In this document: positions 47,286-56,548 of the stretch, in pieces | Position numbering within the stretch: position 1 is the stretch's first letter | How the letters are laid out: each line of letters opens with the position of its first letter | Source: an uncultured Aquabacterium sp. | GTDB lineage: Bacteria; Pseudomonadota; Gammaproteobacteria; Burkholderiales; Burkholderiaceae_C | DNA length: 64,000 bases | Assembly: GCF_913773725.1 (NCBI RefSeq) | Contig: NZ_CAJYGK010000034.1 | Location: 1-64,000 of the forward strand | Direction of reading: 5' to 3' | Notes under the pieces: model-generated | What the model saw: only the letters and a program-made list of their open reading frames with translations | The model's database searches: none | What the model was told of the DNA's origin: nothing | Translations under genes and position numbers: made by a program

Positions 47286-50200
47286 TCAGCGCACGCGGAT
47301 CCAGTTGACCCGCTGCCCCTTGCCGGTGGCGCTCGGGTTCACCTGCACCGCCGTGCCTGTGCCCCGGTTGTTCTGCTGAACCAGCACGGTGCGGCCGCGC
47401 GTGGTGACGAAGCTTGGAGAGCCTGTGCCGTTGAGGCCCACGCCGGCGATCACGGCGCCGGTGGGCACGGAGAGGCTGCTGGGCGTCAGGCTGCTGAAGA
47501 ACGACGCGGCTGGGGCCGCACCTGTGTCGGCCCGGATGGCCATCGTGAAGCCGGCCGAGGCGGTGGTGGTGCAACTCAGCGGCTGGTCATTGGCCGGGAT
47601 CAGCGTGTTGGCCACCAACAGGCTGTTGAACAACACCGGGTTGAAGACGATCTGCTCGGACGTTCCCGGCAAAGCGAGGCGCCAGCCCATGTGGTTGTTG
47701 GCGGACGTCCCGCCCGTGCAGGTCGTGCTGCCACGCCAGCAGACGGCCGACTGGCTCACCGTCCGATACCCGTTGACCTCGCCACTGCTGCCCGTGACGG
47801 ACGAGATGGTCTGCGTGACCAGCTCGCTGGTGGCCACGGTCGGATAGTTGGTGGCGGTGGATGCGACGCCGGTGTACTGGGCGGTCGCGCCGCCAAGTTC
47901 GTTCCACCGCGCCATGTCGGCATCCCAGACCCCGAACAGGTACTGCGTGCCGCTGGCATAAGCAGCTCCTGCCGTGGCCGTCTGTGGCAGAACCTGGCCG
48001 GTGCCGACGTTGAGGATGACGCGCGGTACACCGGTGGCCGACAGGGCCGACGACACCAGCACCCGCGTGGTGATCGGCAGACCGCCGGTCGAGAACACCG
48101 GTGTGCTGCGCACCGCCCAGTCCGACGGGTTGCTGCTCGTCAGATCGAAGCGCCAGACGTAGCCGAACACATCACCGGCATAGAGGTAGTCGGTGACCCG
48201 GTCGCCGTCGAGATCGGCCGACGACACGAAGGCGATGCCGTTCTTGCCGCTGGCGCCCTGCGGGTCTCGGGATGGGCCGTACCCGGTGCTCAGGAAGCGC
48301 ACCGAAGGCACACCGGACGTCGCGTTGAAAGTCACGACGAAGATGCCGGCGACGCCGTTGGCGCTGTTGCGCCCGTTGCCGAAGATCAGCGCCCACTCGC
48401 CGTTGTGCAAGCGCCGGATCAGCGGCGTGCCATAGGTGTTGCCCAGGTGTGCGCCACAACCGGTGACGTTGACGCAACTGAGGCTGGCCGAGGACCACTC
48501 TCCGATGACGAGGCTGGCGGCATTGGCTTCCGAGAAGCTGGACGGGTTGGTCACGTCGAGCGCGTAGATCGTGCCGGTCCCGGTGGCGGTGCGGTTGTTG
48601 ATGACCCCACCGGCATTGCCCCCGGCCCCCAGACCACCGACCAGCCAGGTACGCCAGGCGCCCCGATAGAAGATCTCGCCTGTGGCCGGCGTGGCGTCGA
48701 CATAGGCGTTGTCGATGTAGCTGGCCGAGGCGTAGCTGAGCGATGCCGTCGTGGAATGGATGGTGCCGAGCACCTGCGAGGGCATGTAGCCCAGCACCTC
48801 GCGCCCGTCGTTCGGCGTGGTGGTGGTCGAGAAATTGCCGCTGGCATCGGTAGCCCCCGCCCGGAAGCCGTGCAGCCAGCCGTCGTTCGAGCCGACATAC
48901 ACCACATGGGGGCGCGTGGCATAGGTGGACTGAAAGGCGCTGTAGCCCGTCTCGGCGCCTTGCGTACCGGTCAGGCGATCACGCCAGGTGTCCGGGTAGT
49001 TCGTGGTGGGCGGGCCGACCCAGGCCGGACTCGAGTTCTGGATGTCGCCCAGTACCCCGGTGCGGGCGCGGAAGGTGCCGGTGCCCGATGAGGTGATCTC
49101 CTTGCTGCGGTCTCCGCGGAGGTAGCTCAGCCGGTCGGACGTGGCCGTGGCGTCGCCCGCGGTGAGCGCGCTGCGCTGCGCACTGGTCAGGCTGGCCCAT
49201 TGGAAAGGAATGCCTTGCGCGCCGTTCCAGGTCAGCAGGGCCCGGCTTGTCGGGCCCTGGGCTGACACCGTGGTGCCGCCGGTGGACAGGCAGGTGCCAC
49301 CCGTCAGCACGCAGTGCGCGTCCCAGTTGGCCGTGCTGGCCAGGCTGACGCTGTCGGTCGAAGTGTCGTACAGCAGGCTGTTGGCCGTCAGCTGCCCCCA
49401 GTTGTTGGTGGGGTGGTAGTAGGCCAGGTAGACCTGCGTACCCGCCTGCACCCGTGAGGCCTGCTGGGCGTTCACGCTGCCGGAACTGCTGGAGGTGGCG
49501 ATCTGCTCGGCCTTGAAGCAGGTGATTTCATGGACGTTGCTGCCGCCCCCGGTGCCGGCGCTGAAGCCGAATCGGAAGTTGGACGGCAAGGCGCCATTCG
49601 ACGCCGTGATGGCCTGGTCCGTCAGGACCGGTGTGGCCGCGCCCCCGTTGTAGCTGTAGGACAGGCTGAGCAGGCCGGACTGCGTCAACCGGAGCGAGTA
49701 GGTAATCGGAATGGCGTTGCCACGCACGGGCGAGGCGATGGCCTGCTGGTTGGCAATCGGCTGGCTGGCTGGCAAAGTCTGCGCGCGAATCAGCGGATAG
49801 CTGCGCACCGGTGTCGACGTCTGGGCAGGAAACCAGGTGTTGTAGTTCCACAGATAACCCGTGCGACAGGTGTTGCGGACCGCGGCCGACCGGGAACTGG
49901 CGCTCAGGCCAGATGGATAAAGCGACGGGTAATTGGCATTGAGCCAGGCCCAGGTGATGTTGCCGCCCCCGCGCAGCACGATGGACCGGGGCGTGAAGCC
50001 GGGTCCGGAAGCGGTCGTGTCTTCGGGATTGGAGAAGTTGCCGAACTCGTCGATGCCCAGGCCGATGTAGCCACCCAGCACCCCGTCCGCAGCGTCCTTG
50101 TTGTTCGAGCAGCTGTAACCCAGCGAGCCGCCGTAGGCTCCGACGTTGGGCGACCGGGCGCCGTCCATCAGGAAGAACACCATGCCGTCGGCACCGGTGG

Positions 50201-50639
50201 TGTTGTAGGCGTTGCCACCGTAGGTCACGCTGGTGAACGTCACCTGCAGGCCCTGCCCCGAAGGAAACGTGAAGTTCGACACCACCGCGCCGGTCTGGTT
50301 GTTGCCGTTGCTGCCATCCTTGACGGTGTCACCGTTGGACAGCCGCAAGGCCCCCTGCCCGACCGGGTCAGGAAGACGCCCCGAGACCCCGCCCACCTGG
50401 GTCTTGCCGCTGTAGTACGGCAGGCCAGAGCACCCGGGAATGGAACTCGTGCCGGTCGCGGAGTACGTGCCGGCCGTCAGACACGCGCCATTGAGGCTCA
50501 CCCAGTCGTACGACGAGGTGGCGCCGGTCAACCGGTCGCTGATGACCAGCTGGCCATGCGGCGCCAACGGCCACCCCACGGCGAGGCACACCATCGCCGG
50601 GCGCAGAACAGTGCGGATGCGGGTCATGTGCGTTGTCAT
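47286..50639 (-). CDS. pilY1: PilC/PilY1 family pilus tip/assembly protein with lectin-like N-terminal region
   Basis: VVYVGSNDGWLHGFRAG...LVGGLGAGG...IYALDVTNP...LIFGNGRNSANGVAGIFV...SADLDGDRVTDYLYAGDVFGYVWRFDL propeller with Ca-binding-loop-like segment. Confidence 0.9.
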   Translation of the reverse strand: MTTHMTRIRTVLRPAMVCLAVGWPLAPHGQLVISDRLTGATSSYDWVSLNGACLTAGTYSATGTSSIPGCSGLPYYSGKTQVGGVSGRLPDPVGQGALRLSNGDTVKDGSNGNNQTGAVVSNFTFPSGQGLQVTFTSVTYGGNAYNTTGADGMVFFLMDGARSPNVGAYGGSLGYSCSNNKDAADGVLGGYIGLGIDEFGNFSNPEDTTASGPGFTPRSIVLRGGGNITWAWLNANYPSLYPSGLSASSRSAAVRNTCRTGYLWNYNTWFPAQTSTPVRSYPLIRAQTLPASQPIANQQAIASPVRGNAIPITYSLRLTQSGLLSLSYSYNGGAATPVLTDQAITASNGALPSNFRFGFSAGTGGGSNVHEITCFKAEQIATSSSSGSVNAQQASRVQAGTQVYLAYYHPTNNWGQLTANSLLYDTSTDSVSLASTANWDAHCVLTGGTCLSTGGTTVSAQGPTSRALLTWNGAQGIPFQWASLTSAQRSALTAGDATATSDRLSYLRGDRSKEITSSGTGTFRARTGVLGDIQNSSPAWVGPPTTNYPDTWRDRLTGTQGAETGYSAFQSTYATRPHVVYVGSNDGWLHGFRAGATDASGNFSTTTTPNDGREVLGYMPSQVLGTIHSTTASLSYASASYIDNAYVDATPATGEIFYRGAWRTWLVGGLGAGGNAGGVINNRTATGTGTIYALDVTNPSSFSEANAASLVIGEWSSASLSCVNVTGCGAHLGNTYGTPLIRRLHNGEWALIFGNGRNSANGVAGIFVVTFNATSGVPSVRFLSTGYGPSRDPQGASGKNGIAFVSSADLDGDRVTDYLYAGDVFGYVWRFDLTSSNPSDWAVRSTPVFSTGGLPITTRVLVSSALSATGVPRVILNVGTGQVLPQTATAGAAYASGTQYLFGVWDADMARWNELGGATAQYTGVASTATNYPTVATSELVTQTISSVTGSSGEVNGYRTVSQSAVCWRGSTTCTGGTSANNHMGWRLALPGTSEQIVFNPVLFNSLLVANTLIPANDQPLSCTTTASAGFTMAIRADTGAAPAASFFSSLTPSSLSVPTGAVIAGVGLNGTGSPSFVTTRGRTVLVQQNNRGTGTAVQVNPSATGKGQRVNWIRVR

Positions 50640-50640
50640 C

Positions 50641-51249
50641 TCACGGGTTGTCCAGGGGCGTGACCTGTGCGGTCAGGGCATAGGTGCTTTGCACCACCGA
50701 AATGGTCGAACCGTTGCCGCCAATGCCGTAGCTGCTGACCTGGTAGAGCGGCGTGCGGCCGTCCGGTCCCAGGCCCAGGGCCGAGATGTAGAAGCCGGGC
50801 AACTGGGCATGGCGCTGGGTCGTGCTGTCCGACGTGCCCACGGCCATGCCGCTGGGCTGGTAGGTGAAACGCGTGGCCCAGTTGCTCGGCTCGGTGACGA
50901 TGGCCCGCTGGGCGCTGGCCGTGCTCGCGCTGCCGTACACCGGCTTGTCGCAGACCTGCACCAGGCCGGGGCTGGTCACGGCCACGGTGCCGGCGTCACA
51001 GGTGGCGAGGTTGCCGGTATACACACCGCTGAGCCAGTTCTCGGCATACTGCAGCGCCGTCTGCGCCGCGGCCAGCGCACGCTGATGCTCCCGCACATTG
51101 CCGGCCATGCGCTCTTCGCCCACGACCTTGCTGAACATCGCAACACTGAGCACCGTCACCACCAGCAGCAGCAACAGTGACACGATCAGGGACGTGCCCC
51201 GCTGTGACCGCGGCCGGGCATGCCGGACAAGAGGCAGGTCCTTCTTCAT
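50641..51249 (-). CDS. pilX: PilX-like minor pilus assembly protein
   Basis: RGTSLIVSLLLLLVVTVLSVAMFSKVVGEERMAGNVREHQRALAAAQTALQYAENWL. Confidence 0.87.
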   Translation of the reverse strand: MKKDLPLVRHARPRSQRGTSLIVSLLLLLVVTVLSVAMFSKVVGEERMAGNVREHQRALAAAQTALQYAENWLSGVYTGNLATCDAGTVAVTSPGLVQVCDKPVYGSASTASAQRAIVTEPSNWATRFTYQPSGMAVGTSDSTTQRHAQLPGFYISALGLGPDGRTPLYQVSSYGIGGNGSTISVVQSTYALTAQVTPLDNP

Positions 51250-51998
51250 ACGAAATTGGCCAGGTTGATCACCTGCACCCAGGTTCGCTGTCCATCGACG
51301 AAGGTCAGCTCGATGCGCACGGTGAGGACACGCAGCCACTCGTCGTCGCTCATCTGGGCGGCGGTCTTGTAGCGGCTGACGTTGCGTGCCACATCGAAGG
51401 TGGCGGCGCCCTCATGCACGCCGTACAGCACCGCCATGCTCCGGACATTGCCCAGAATGGGCTGGGCGGCCGCACCGTCGTCCACCTCGCACACCAGCTC
51501 GTTGCTGGCATTGACGCTCAAGGTGTTGAGGTACAGCCGGGCAGTGCCCGCCGGGCCGGTGTTCGTGTCGCCCTTGCAGTTGAACAGGCCGTCGCCCGAC
51601 AGCGTCTGGAAACGCACGTACAGCGTGTCGCCCGTGGCCCCTGAACCGGCCTTGCCAGCCACCGCCTGCCCCGCCGAAAAACGCGGCACCGCGCCGGTGG
51701 CGGCCACCGCGGGCAAGGCATCCACACGCGCGTTGCGAGCCGGGTCGATGTAATACCCTGCCGCCTGCACCACCGTGCGGACCATCTGTACCGCCATGCG
51801 CTGCGCCTCCTGCAGTTGGGCCTGACTGTCCTGCGAACGGTAGGTGGCCTTCAGGTTGACGAAGACGCCGATGCCCGCCGACACCACCAGCAGCCCGATC
51901 GCGACGGCCACCATCAGCTCCACCAGTGTGAAGCCGGACGCGGGCCGCCTGCGCGTCAGGCGGGTCGGCGGCAGGGTCGGGCGATCAGGGCTGGACAT
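51246..51998 (-). CDS. pilW: PilW-like minor pilin
   Basis: ASGFTLVELMVAVAIGLLVVSAGIGVFVNLKATYRSQDSQAQLQEAQRMAVQMVRTVVQAAGYY. Confidence 0.88.
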   Translation of the reverse strand: MSSPDRPTLPPTRLTRRRPASGFTLVELMVAVAIGLLVVSAGIGVFVNLKATYRSQDSQAQLQEAQRMAVQMVRTVVQAAGYYIDPARNARVDALPAVAATGAVPRFSAGQAVAGKAGSGATGDTLYVRFQTLSGDGLFNCKGDTNTGPAGTARLYLNTLSVNASNELVCEVDDGAAAQPILGNVRSMAVLYGVHEGAATFDVARNVSRYKTAAQMSDDEWLRVLTVRIELTFVDGQRTWVQVINLANFV

Positions 51999-52554
51999 AG
52001 TGGGTCAGCGTCTGGTCCACCACCCCGGCACCGTTGCCCTGGATGGCCGGCAGGCTCTCCTGCCAGCGCACCGTGATCTGCACGTTCACCGAGGTCCCTG
52101 CATCAGGCGGCTGCACAACCAGCGTGGCCCCCTGAAAGAAGTCGCCGAGCTGAGACTGCAGGTTGGTGGCCCACGCACGCAGGTCGTAGGCCGCGAGTTC
52201 GGTCGCCGTGCAGCTGCTGGACGCGCAGTCGCGCGTGGCCGCCGTCAGATCCGACGACGACAGCATGGGCCCCGTGCTGCCTGGTGTGACGGTGAGGGTC
52301 AGCGGCGTCGTGCGCCCCTGGCTCACGCCCCGCCAGTAGGACGGGTTGCCCTCCAGGGCGGCCGCCAGGCTGCCCGCAGCGAGCGACACCAGCGCCCGCT
52401 GACCGGATGAGTACGTGCTCTTGAGGATCAGGGCCTGCGTCTTGGCCACGCCCAGCAAACCGAGGCTGAGCACGAGCAGCGCCACGGCGACCTCCAGCAG
52501 GGCGTAACCGGCCTGCCCGGGGCGAGGGGGGCGGGCGGACGTCATCATGTGCAC
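51985..52554 (-). CDS. pilV: PilV-like minor pilin
   Basis: QAGYALLEVAVALLVLSLGLLGVAKTQALILKSTYSSGQRALVSLAAGSLA. Confidence 0.85.
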   Translation of the reverse strand: MHMMTSARPPRPGQAGYALLEVAVALLVLSLGLLGVAKTQALILKSTYSSGQRALVSLAAGSLAAALEGNPSYWRGVSQGRTTPLTLTVTPGSTGPMLSSSDLTAATRDCASSSCTATELAAYDLRAWATNLQSQLGDFFQGATLVVQPPDAGTSVNVQITVRWQESLPAIQGNGAGVVDQTLTHYVQP

Positions 52555-53120
52555 TGCTGCCCGTCATAGGCCAGCTCCTGCAGCCGGCCGCCCCGACTCA
52601 ACACCAGGCACCGGGTGGCATTCTGGCTCACGGGGCTGGTGCGGATCGTCCACGTCACGGCCGCCCCGAGATTGAATGCGAAGCCATCCCGGCTGAAGGT
52701 GACGGCCGCCACGCTGTTGCTGGCCGCCATGCTGTCGCCCCCCGAAAACCCGCTTTGAACGCGAAGCACCAGGTCGACCGTGTCCACCGCCTGATTCGCA
52801 TCGCGGTCGACGAAGGCGATCCAGCCCGACTCCCAGGCCGAACGCCCCGAACAGCTGGTGCCGTTCGACGACGCACACACCGTCACAGGCAGGCCCTGGC
52901 GCATGGCCTCGGCCCGCGCCACCCGCATGCTGGCGGTCAATGCATTCATTTCGGTCAGGGTCCGGTTCTGCTGCACGATCGGCTGAAAGGCAGGAGCCGC
53001 CACAGCCATCAGAATGACGGTCACGGCCAGCACGACCATCAGTTCGATCACCGTGAACCCGCCAGCACCCGGGCCGACACAGGCCTGCCGGCACCGGCCC
53101 AGCCCCTTGTCTGCCCGCAT
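52545..53120 (-). CDS. fimT: GspH/FimT family pseudopilin
   Basis: GAGGFTVIELMVVLAVTVILMAVAAPAFQPIVQQNRTLTEMNALTASMRVARAEAMRQGLPVTVCAS. Confidence 0.9.
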   Translation of the reverse strand: MRADKGLGRCRQACVGPGAGGFTVIELMVVLAVTVILMAVAAPAFQPIVQQNRTLTEMNALTASMRVARAEAMRQGLPVTVCASSNGTSCSGRSAWESGWIAFVDRDANQAVDTVDLVLRVQSGFSGGDSMAASNSVAAVTFSRDGFAFNLGAAVTWTIRTSPVSQNATRCLVLSRGGRLQELAYDGQQCT

Positions 53121-53294
53121 CTGAAAATCCCCTATGACGCTCTCACGTGATGAAAGTGTATGGAGCTCTTTCCCGCCACAAGAAGTGCAAAAGACCGGAT
53201 TTCTGCACCTTCCTCCCCCCGTAAGCGCCATCTCACGCGGGGGTGATGCGACAGCACAACATCCAACCCCCGGAAAATCGGAAACACCATGAGC

Positions 53295-53849
53295 ATGCGC
53301 ATTCTGGGCATCGACCCGGGCCTGCAGACCACCGGGTTCGGGGTCGTGGAAACGGACGGGCCGAAGCTCCATTACGTGGCCAGCGGCACGATACGAACGA
53401 AAGAAGCGGCCCAGGGCGACCTCCCGAACCGTTTGCGGCTGATCTTCGAAGGGGTCCGCGAGGTGGTGGCCCGCTATCAGCCGACAGACGCCTCGGTGGA
53501 AATCGTCTTCGTGAACGTGAACCCGCAGTCCACGCTGTTGCTGGGGCAGGCGCGGGGGGCCGCCATCGCCGGCCTGCTGTCGTCCGACACCTCACCCAAG
53601 GTGTCCGAGTACACGGCGCTGCAGATGAAAAAGGCCGTGGTCGGCCACGGTCACGCGGCCAAGGCGCAGATCCGGCACATGGTGATGCGGCTGCTGGATC
53701 TGCCACGCGAGCCCCACAACGACGCCGCCGACGCGCTCGGGCTGGCCATCTGCCATGCCCATGCGGGCCACGCCATGGCTCAGATGGCCCGGATGACGGA
53801 CCTCAGCCGCCGGACGCACGCTCAGATCAAGGGCGGACGCGTGTATTGA
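53295..53849 (+). CDS. ruvC: Crossover junction endodeoxyribonuclease RuvC
   Basis: [19 protein letters not shown]...[28 protein letters not shown]...[17 protein letters not shown]; catalytic acidic residues present. Confidence 0.96.
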   Translation: MRILGIDPGLQTTGFGVVETDGPKLHYVASGTIRTKEAAQGDLPNRLRLIFEGVREVVARYQPTDASVEIVFVNVNPQSTLLLGQARGAAIAGLLSSDTSPKVSEYTALQMKKAVVGHGHAAKAQIRHMVMRLLDLPREPHNDAADALGLAICHAHAGHAMAQMARMTDLSRRTHAQIKGGRVY

Positions 53850-53852
53850 CGC

Positions 53853-54890
53853 TCACTGACCGTCCTTGATCAGCCGACCGGAGGCCGCCTGCACCGGCCG
53901 GGCGTTCATCGGGTAGAGCCGGCTGAAGACCTGCACCTGCTCGCGCGACACCCCGGCGGGCTGCTTCATCACCAGCCACAACACCCCTTCCGAGCAGGGC
54001 GGCGTGGTGAGCGACCCCATGTACGTGTAGTACTGCCGGGCCTCGGGCAGCAGGCGGTTCAGATCGATGGGCTGCATGGCGGCCTGCTCCAGGCTTTTCT
54101 CCAGCGGCAGGTTGTTCCACACCTGCTGCACCACCGGATTGGCCGGGCCCGCATTCAACAGCACGGCCACCACGGCCAACCGGCCCTCCGGGTCCTTGTG
54201 GACGAGGTGAGCGCTCATGTCGAACTGCCGGCCGTTGATGCGCTCTTCGCTGGGCCGATGAAAGTGAAACTGCACCAGCTCGTAGCGCCGGCCACTCACG
54301 GTGATGCCGTTGCCGGCATCGACGTTCACCTGCACCGTGTGGCCGTTGTCGATCACGCGGAAGGCCGTCGGCCGGTAGTCGAAGGCAATCGGGTCCAGCT
54401 CGACGGGGATGCCGTCCCGGATGTCGATCGGGCTCTGGCGCTTGCCCAGCATGCACTGGCGGAACTCGGGCTTGAGCTGCCCCCAGTTTTCGGGGCCGGT
54501 GGCCCCGCTGTAGGCCCAATGCACCTCGTGTCCGTGCGGGTCCAGCGCCGCCCCACCGGACGCGGCATGGCCGGCGGGCACGGCGGCGGTGGCGCCAGCG
54601 GCGGGCTTGCTCGCGCGGGGGCCGCGGCTCTGCACGCGGACCACCGCGGGCGCCTCGCGGCGTGCCCGCACCTCCGAGATTTTCTGGTCGATCATGTCCC
54701 GCAATTCAGTCATCGAGACATTGCTGCTGGCCGCGGCCTCGGGTCGGGACGCGGCGTCGGCCTTGGCTTCTCCATGGGCGCTGCCGGCCGCATGGGCGTC
54801 GGCCGCATAGGAGAGGCCGACAGACAAGGTCAGCAGGCTGACGTAGTGTTTGACGCGCTGGAGCGCAGGGCGGGCATCGGATGCGGGCAT
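53853..54890 (-). CDS. Alpha-type carbonic anhydrase
   Basis: HWAYSGATGPENWGQL...QSPIDIRDG...YELVQFHFHRPSEERINGRQFDMSAHLVHKD...GSLTTPPCSEGVLWLVMKQP. Confidence 0.93.
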   Translation of the reverse strand: MPASDARPALQRVKHYVSLLTLSVGLSYAADAHAAGSAHGEAKADAASRPEAAASSNVSMTELRDMIDQKISEVRARREAPAVVRVQSRGPRASKPAAGATAAVPAGHAASGGAALDPHGHEVHWAYSGATGPENWGQLKPEFRQCMLGKRQSPIDIRDGIPVELDPIAFDYRPTAFRVIDNGHTVQVNVDAGNGITVSGRRYELVQFHFHRPSEERINGRQFDMSAHLVHKDPEGRLAVVAVLLNAGPANPVVQQVWNNLPLEKSLEQAAMQPIDLNRLLPEARQYYTYMGSLTTPPCSEGVLWLVMKQPAGVSREQVQVFSRLYPMNARPVQAASGRLIKDGQ

Positions 54891-54995
54891 GGCGGGGACG
54901 CAAGAAGGGTCTCCCCAGGTTGTCGGACAGCCCGCCGGCAACTTGAATCCCGCAGTGCGACAAGGCGCCCCTGGCGCCCCGCATCGTGAAATAAG

Positions 54996-55327
54996 TGTGA
55001 AGTCGGCCGATAGGCCGGATTCTGTGCAGTCCCGTGTCTCGCGACGCTGGACCGTGACCGCCATTCCTCTGGGCCGCCTGTCGCCAGAGCGGCTCGGTGC
55101 CACCTACCCGCACACTCCCCGGGCCAGGTCGTCGTGTGCCTATTTGGTGTTGCTGCGCGTAGAGATTGCCCGTTTCACCCGAACTGAATCGGCTCGTCTC
55201 TGTTGCTCTGATCCTCACCTCGCGGTGGAGAGGTGTTACCTCCTACGCTGCCCTGTGCAGTCCGGACCTTCCTCCAGTGCGCCCTTTCGGGCCTTGCACC
55301 AGCGGCGGTCTGGCCGACTTCACCCGC
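54996..55327 (-). ncRNA. rnpB: RNase P RNA (bacterial type A)
   Basis: Minus strand GAAGTCGGCCAGACCGCCGC...GGAGGAAGGTCCGGACTGCACAGGGCAGCG...; 3' part CACGGGACTGCACAGAATCCGGCCTATCGGCCGACTTCACAC. Confidence 0.93.
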
Positions 55328-55330
55328 GCA

Positions 55331-56548
55331 TTATCGCCGCAGTCCGTGGCGCTGCAAGGCGCCCCAGGCAAAGAGGCCCACCAGCATCAGCAGCAACGAG
55401 GCCACGGCGAGGGCCACCGTGTCGTGCATGACCAGCGGCACCACCACACCGGCCACCACGCCGTTGGACAACGCCCCCACAAAGGCCTGCATCGAGGCCG
55501 CCATGCCCCGGCGATCCGGGTAGAGATCCAGCACCATCAGCGTGACAACCGGCGTCATCATCGCCCAACCGAGCGCATATAGCCCGATCGGGATCAGCGA
55601 CCAGCTCACGTGCGCCGCCCACAGCACATTGGCCACCAGGTTGAGCACCGACACCGTCAGCATCACGCCCAGGCCGATGCGAATCTGGCGGTCGCGCTCG
55701 ATGCGCCCGGCCAGCCGCCCGCTGATCCACGCGCCGCCCATGATGCCGCTGATGGTGCACAGAAAGAACCAGAAGAACTCGGTGGGCGCCAGCTTCAGGT
55801 GCTCGCCCAGAAACGCCGGCGCAGCCAGCACATAGAGGAACATGCCGTTGAACGGCACCCCGCTGGCCAGCGCCAGCAACAGGAAACGCGGGCTCGTGCC
55901 GATGGCCACATAGCCCCGCATCAGGTTGCCCAGCACGAAAGGCTGCCGGTGCGCGGAGTGGAGCGACTCGGGCAACAGCCGCCAGTTGGCCACCCACAGC
56001 ACGACGCCCACGCCCGTCAGGAACCAGAACACCGCGTGCCAGCCCAGGTGGGCGAACAGAAAGCCGCCGATCACCGGGGCGATGGCCGGCGCGATGCCGA
56101 AGAACAGCGTCACCTGCGACATCACCCGCTGCGCGTCGGCCGGCGGAAACAGATCGCGGATGACGGCACGCGACACCACGATGCCCGCGCCAGTGGACAG
56201 CCCCTGCAGGGCGCGGAAGAACACCAGCTGCCCGATGCTCGTCGACAGCGCGCACCCGGCCGAAGCGAGCGTGAACACCGCAATGCCGGTCAGCACGACC
56301 GGCCGGCGGCCCAGGCTGTCGGACAGCGAGCCGTGGAACAGGCTCATGAAGGCGAAGGCGAACAGGTAGGCGGACAGCGTCTGCTGGATCTGCACCGGCG
56401 TGGCCTGCAGGTCGGCCGCGATGCCGGAAAACGCCGGCAGGTAGGTGTCGACCGCGAACGGGCCCAGCATGCCGAGCGCAGCCAGCAGCACCGACAGCAG
56501 CCACATCGGGGCCCGCCACAGGGCCCGGGCATCGGGGTGCATGCTCAC
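55331..56548 (-). CDS. Bcr/CflA family multidrug efflux MFS transporter
   Basis: MLGPFAVDTYLPAFSGIAADLQATPVQIQQTLSAYLFAFAFMSLFHGSLSDSLGRRPVVLTGIAVFTLASAGCALS. Confidence 0.93.
   Translation of the reverse strand: MSMHPDARALWRAPMWLLSVLLAALGMLGPFAVDTYLPAFSGIAADLQATPVQIQQTLSAYLFAFAFMSLFHGSLSDSLGRRPVVLTGIAVFTLASAGCALSTSIGQLVFFRALQGLSTGAGIVVSRAVIRDLFPPADAQRVMSQVTLFFGIAPAIAPVIGGFLFAHLGWHAVFWFLTGVGVVLWVANWRLLPESLHSAHRQPFVLGNLMRGYVAIGTSPRFLLLALASGVPFNGMFLYVLAAPAFLGEHLKLAPTEFFWFFLCTISGIMGGAWISGRLAGRIERDRQIRIGLGVMLTVSVLNLVANVLWAAHVSWSLIPIGLYALGWAMMTPVVTLMVLDLYPDRRGMAASMQAFVGALSNGVVAGVVVPLVMHDTVALAVASLLLMLVGLFAWGALQRHGLRR

Noticed and set aside
46827-49091. 754-aa plus-strand ORF
   Set aside because: Antisense to pilE/pilY1; no domain.
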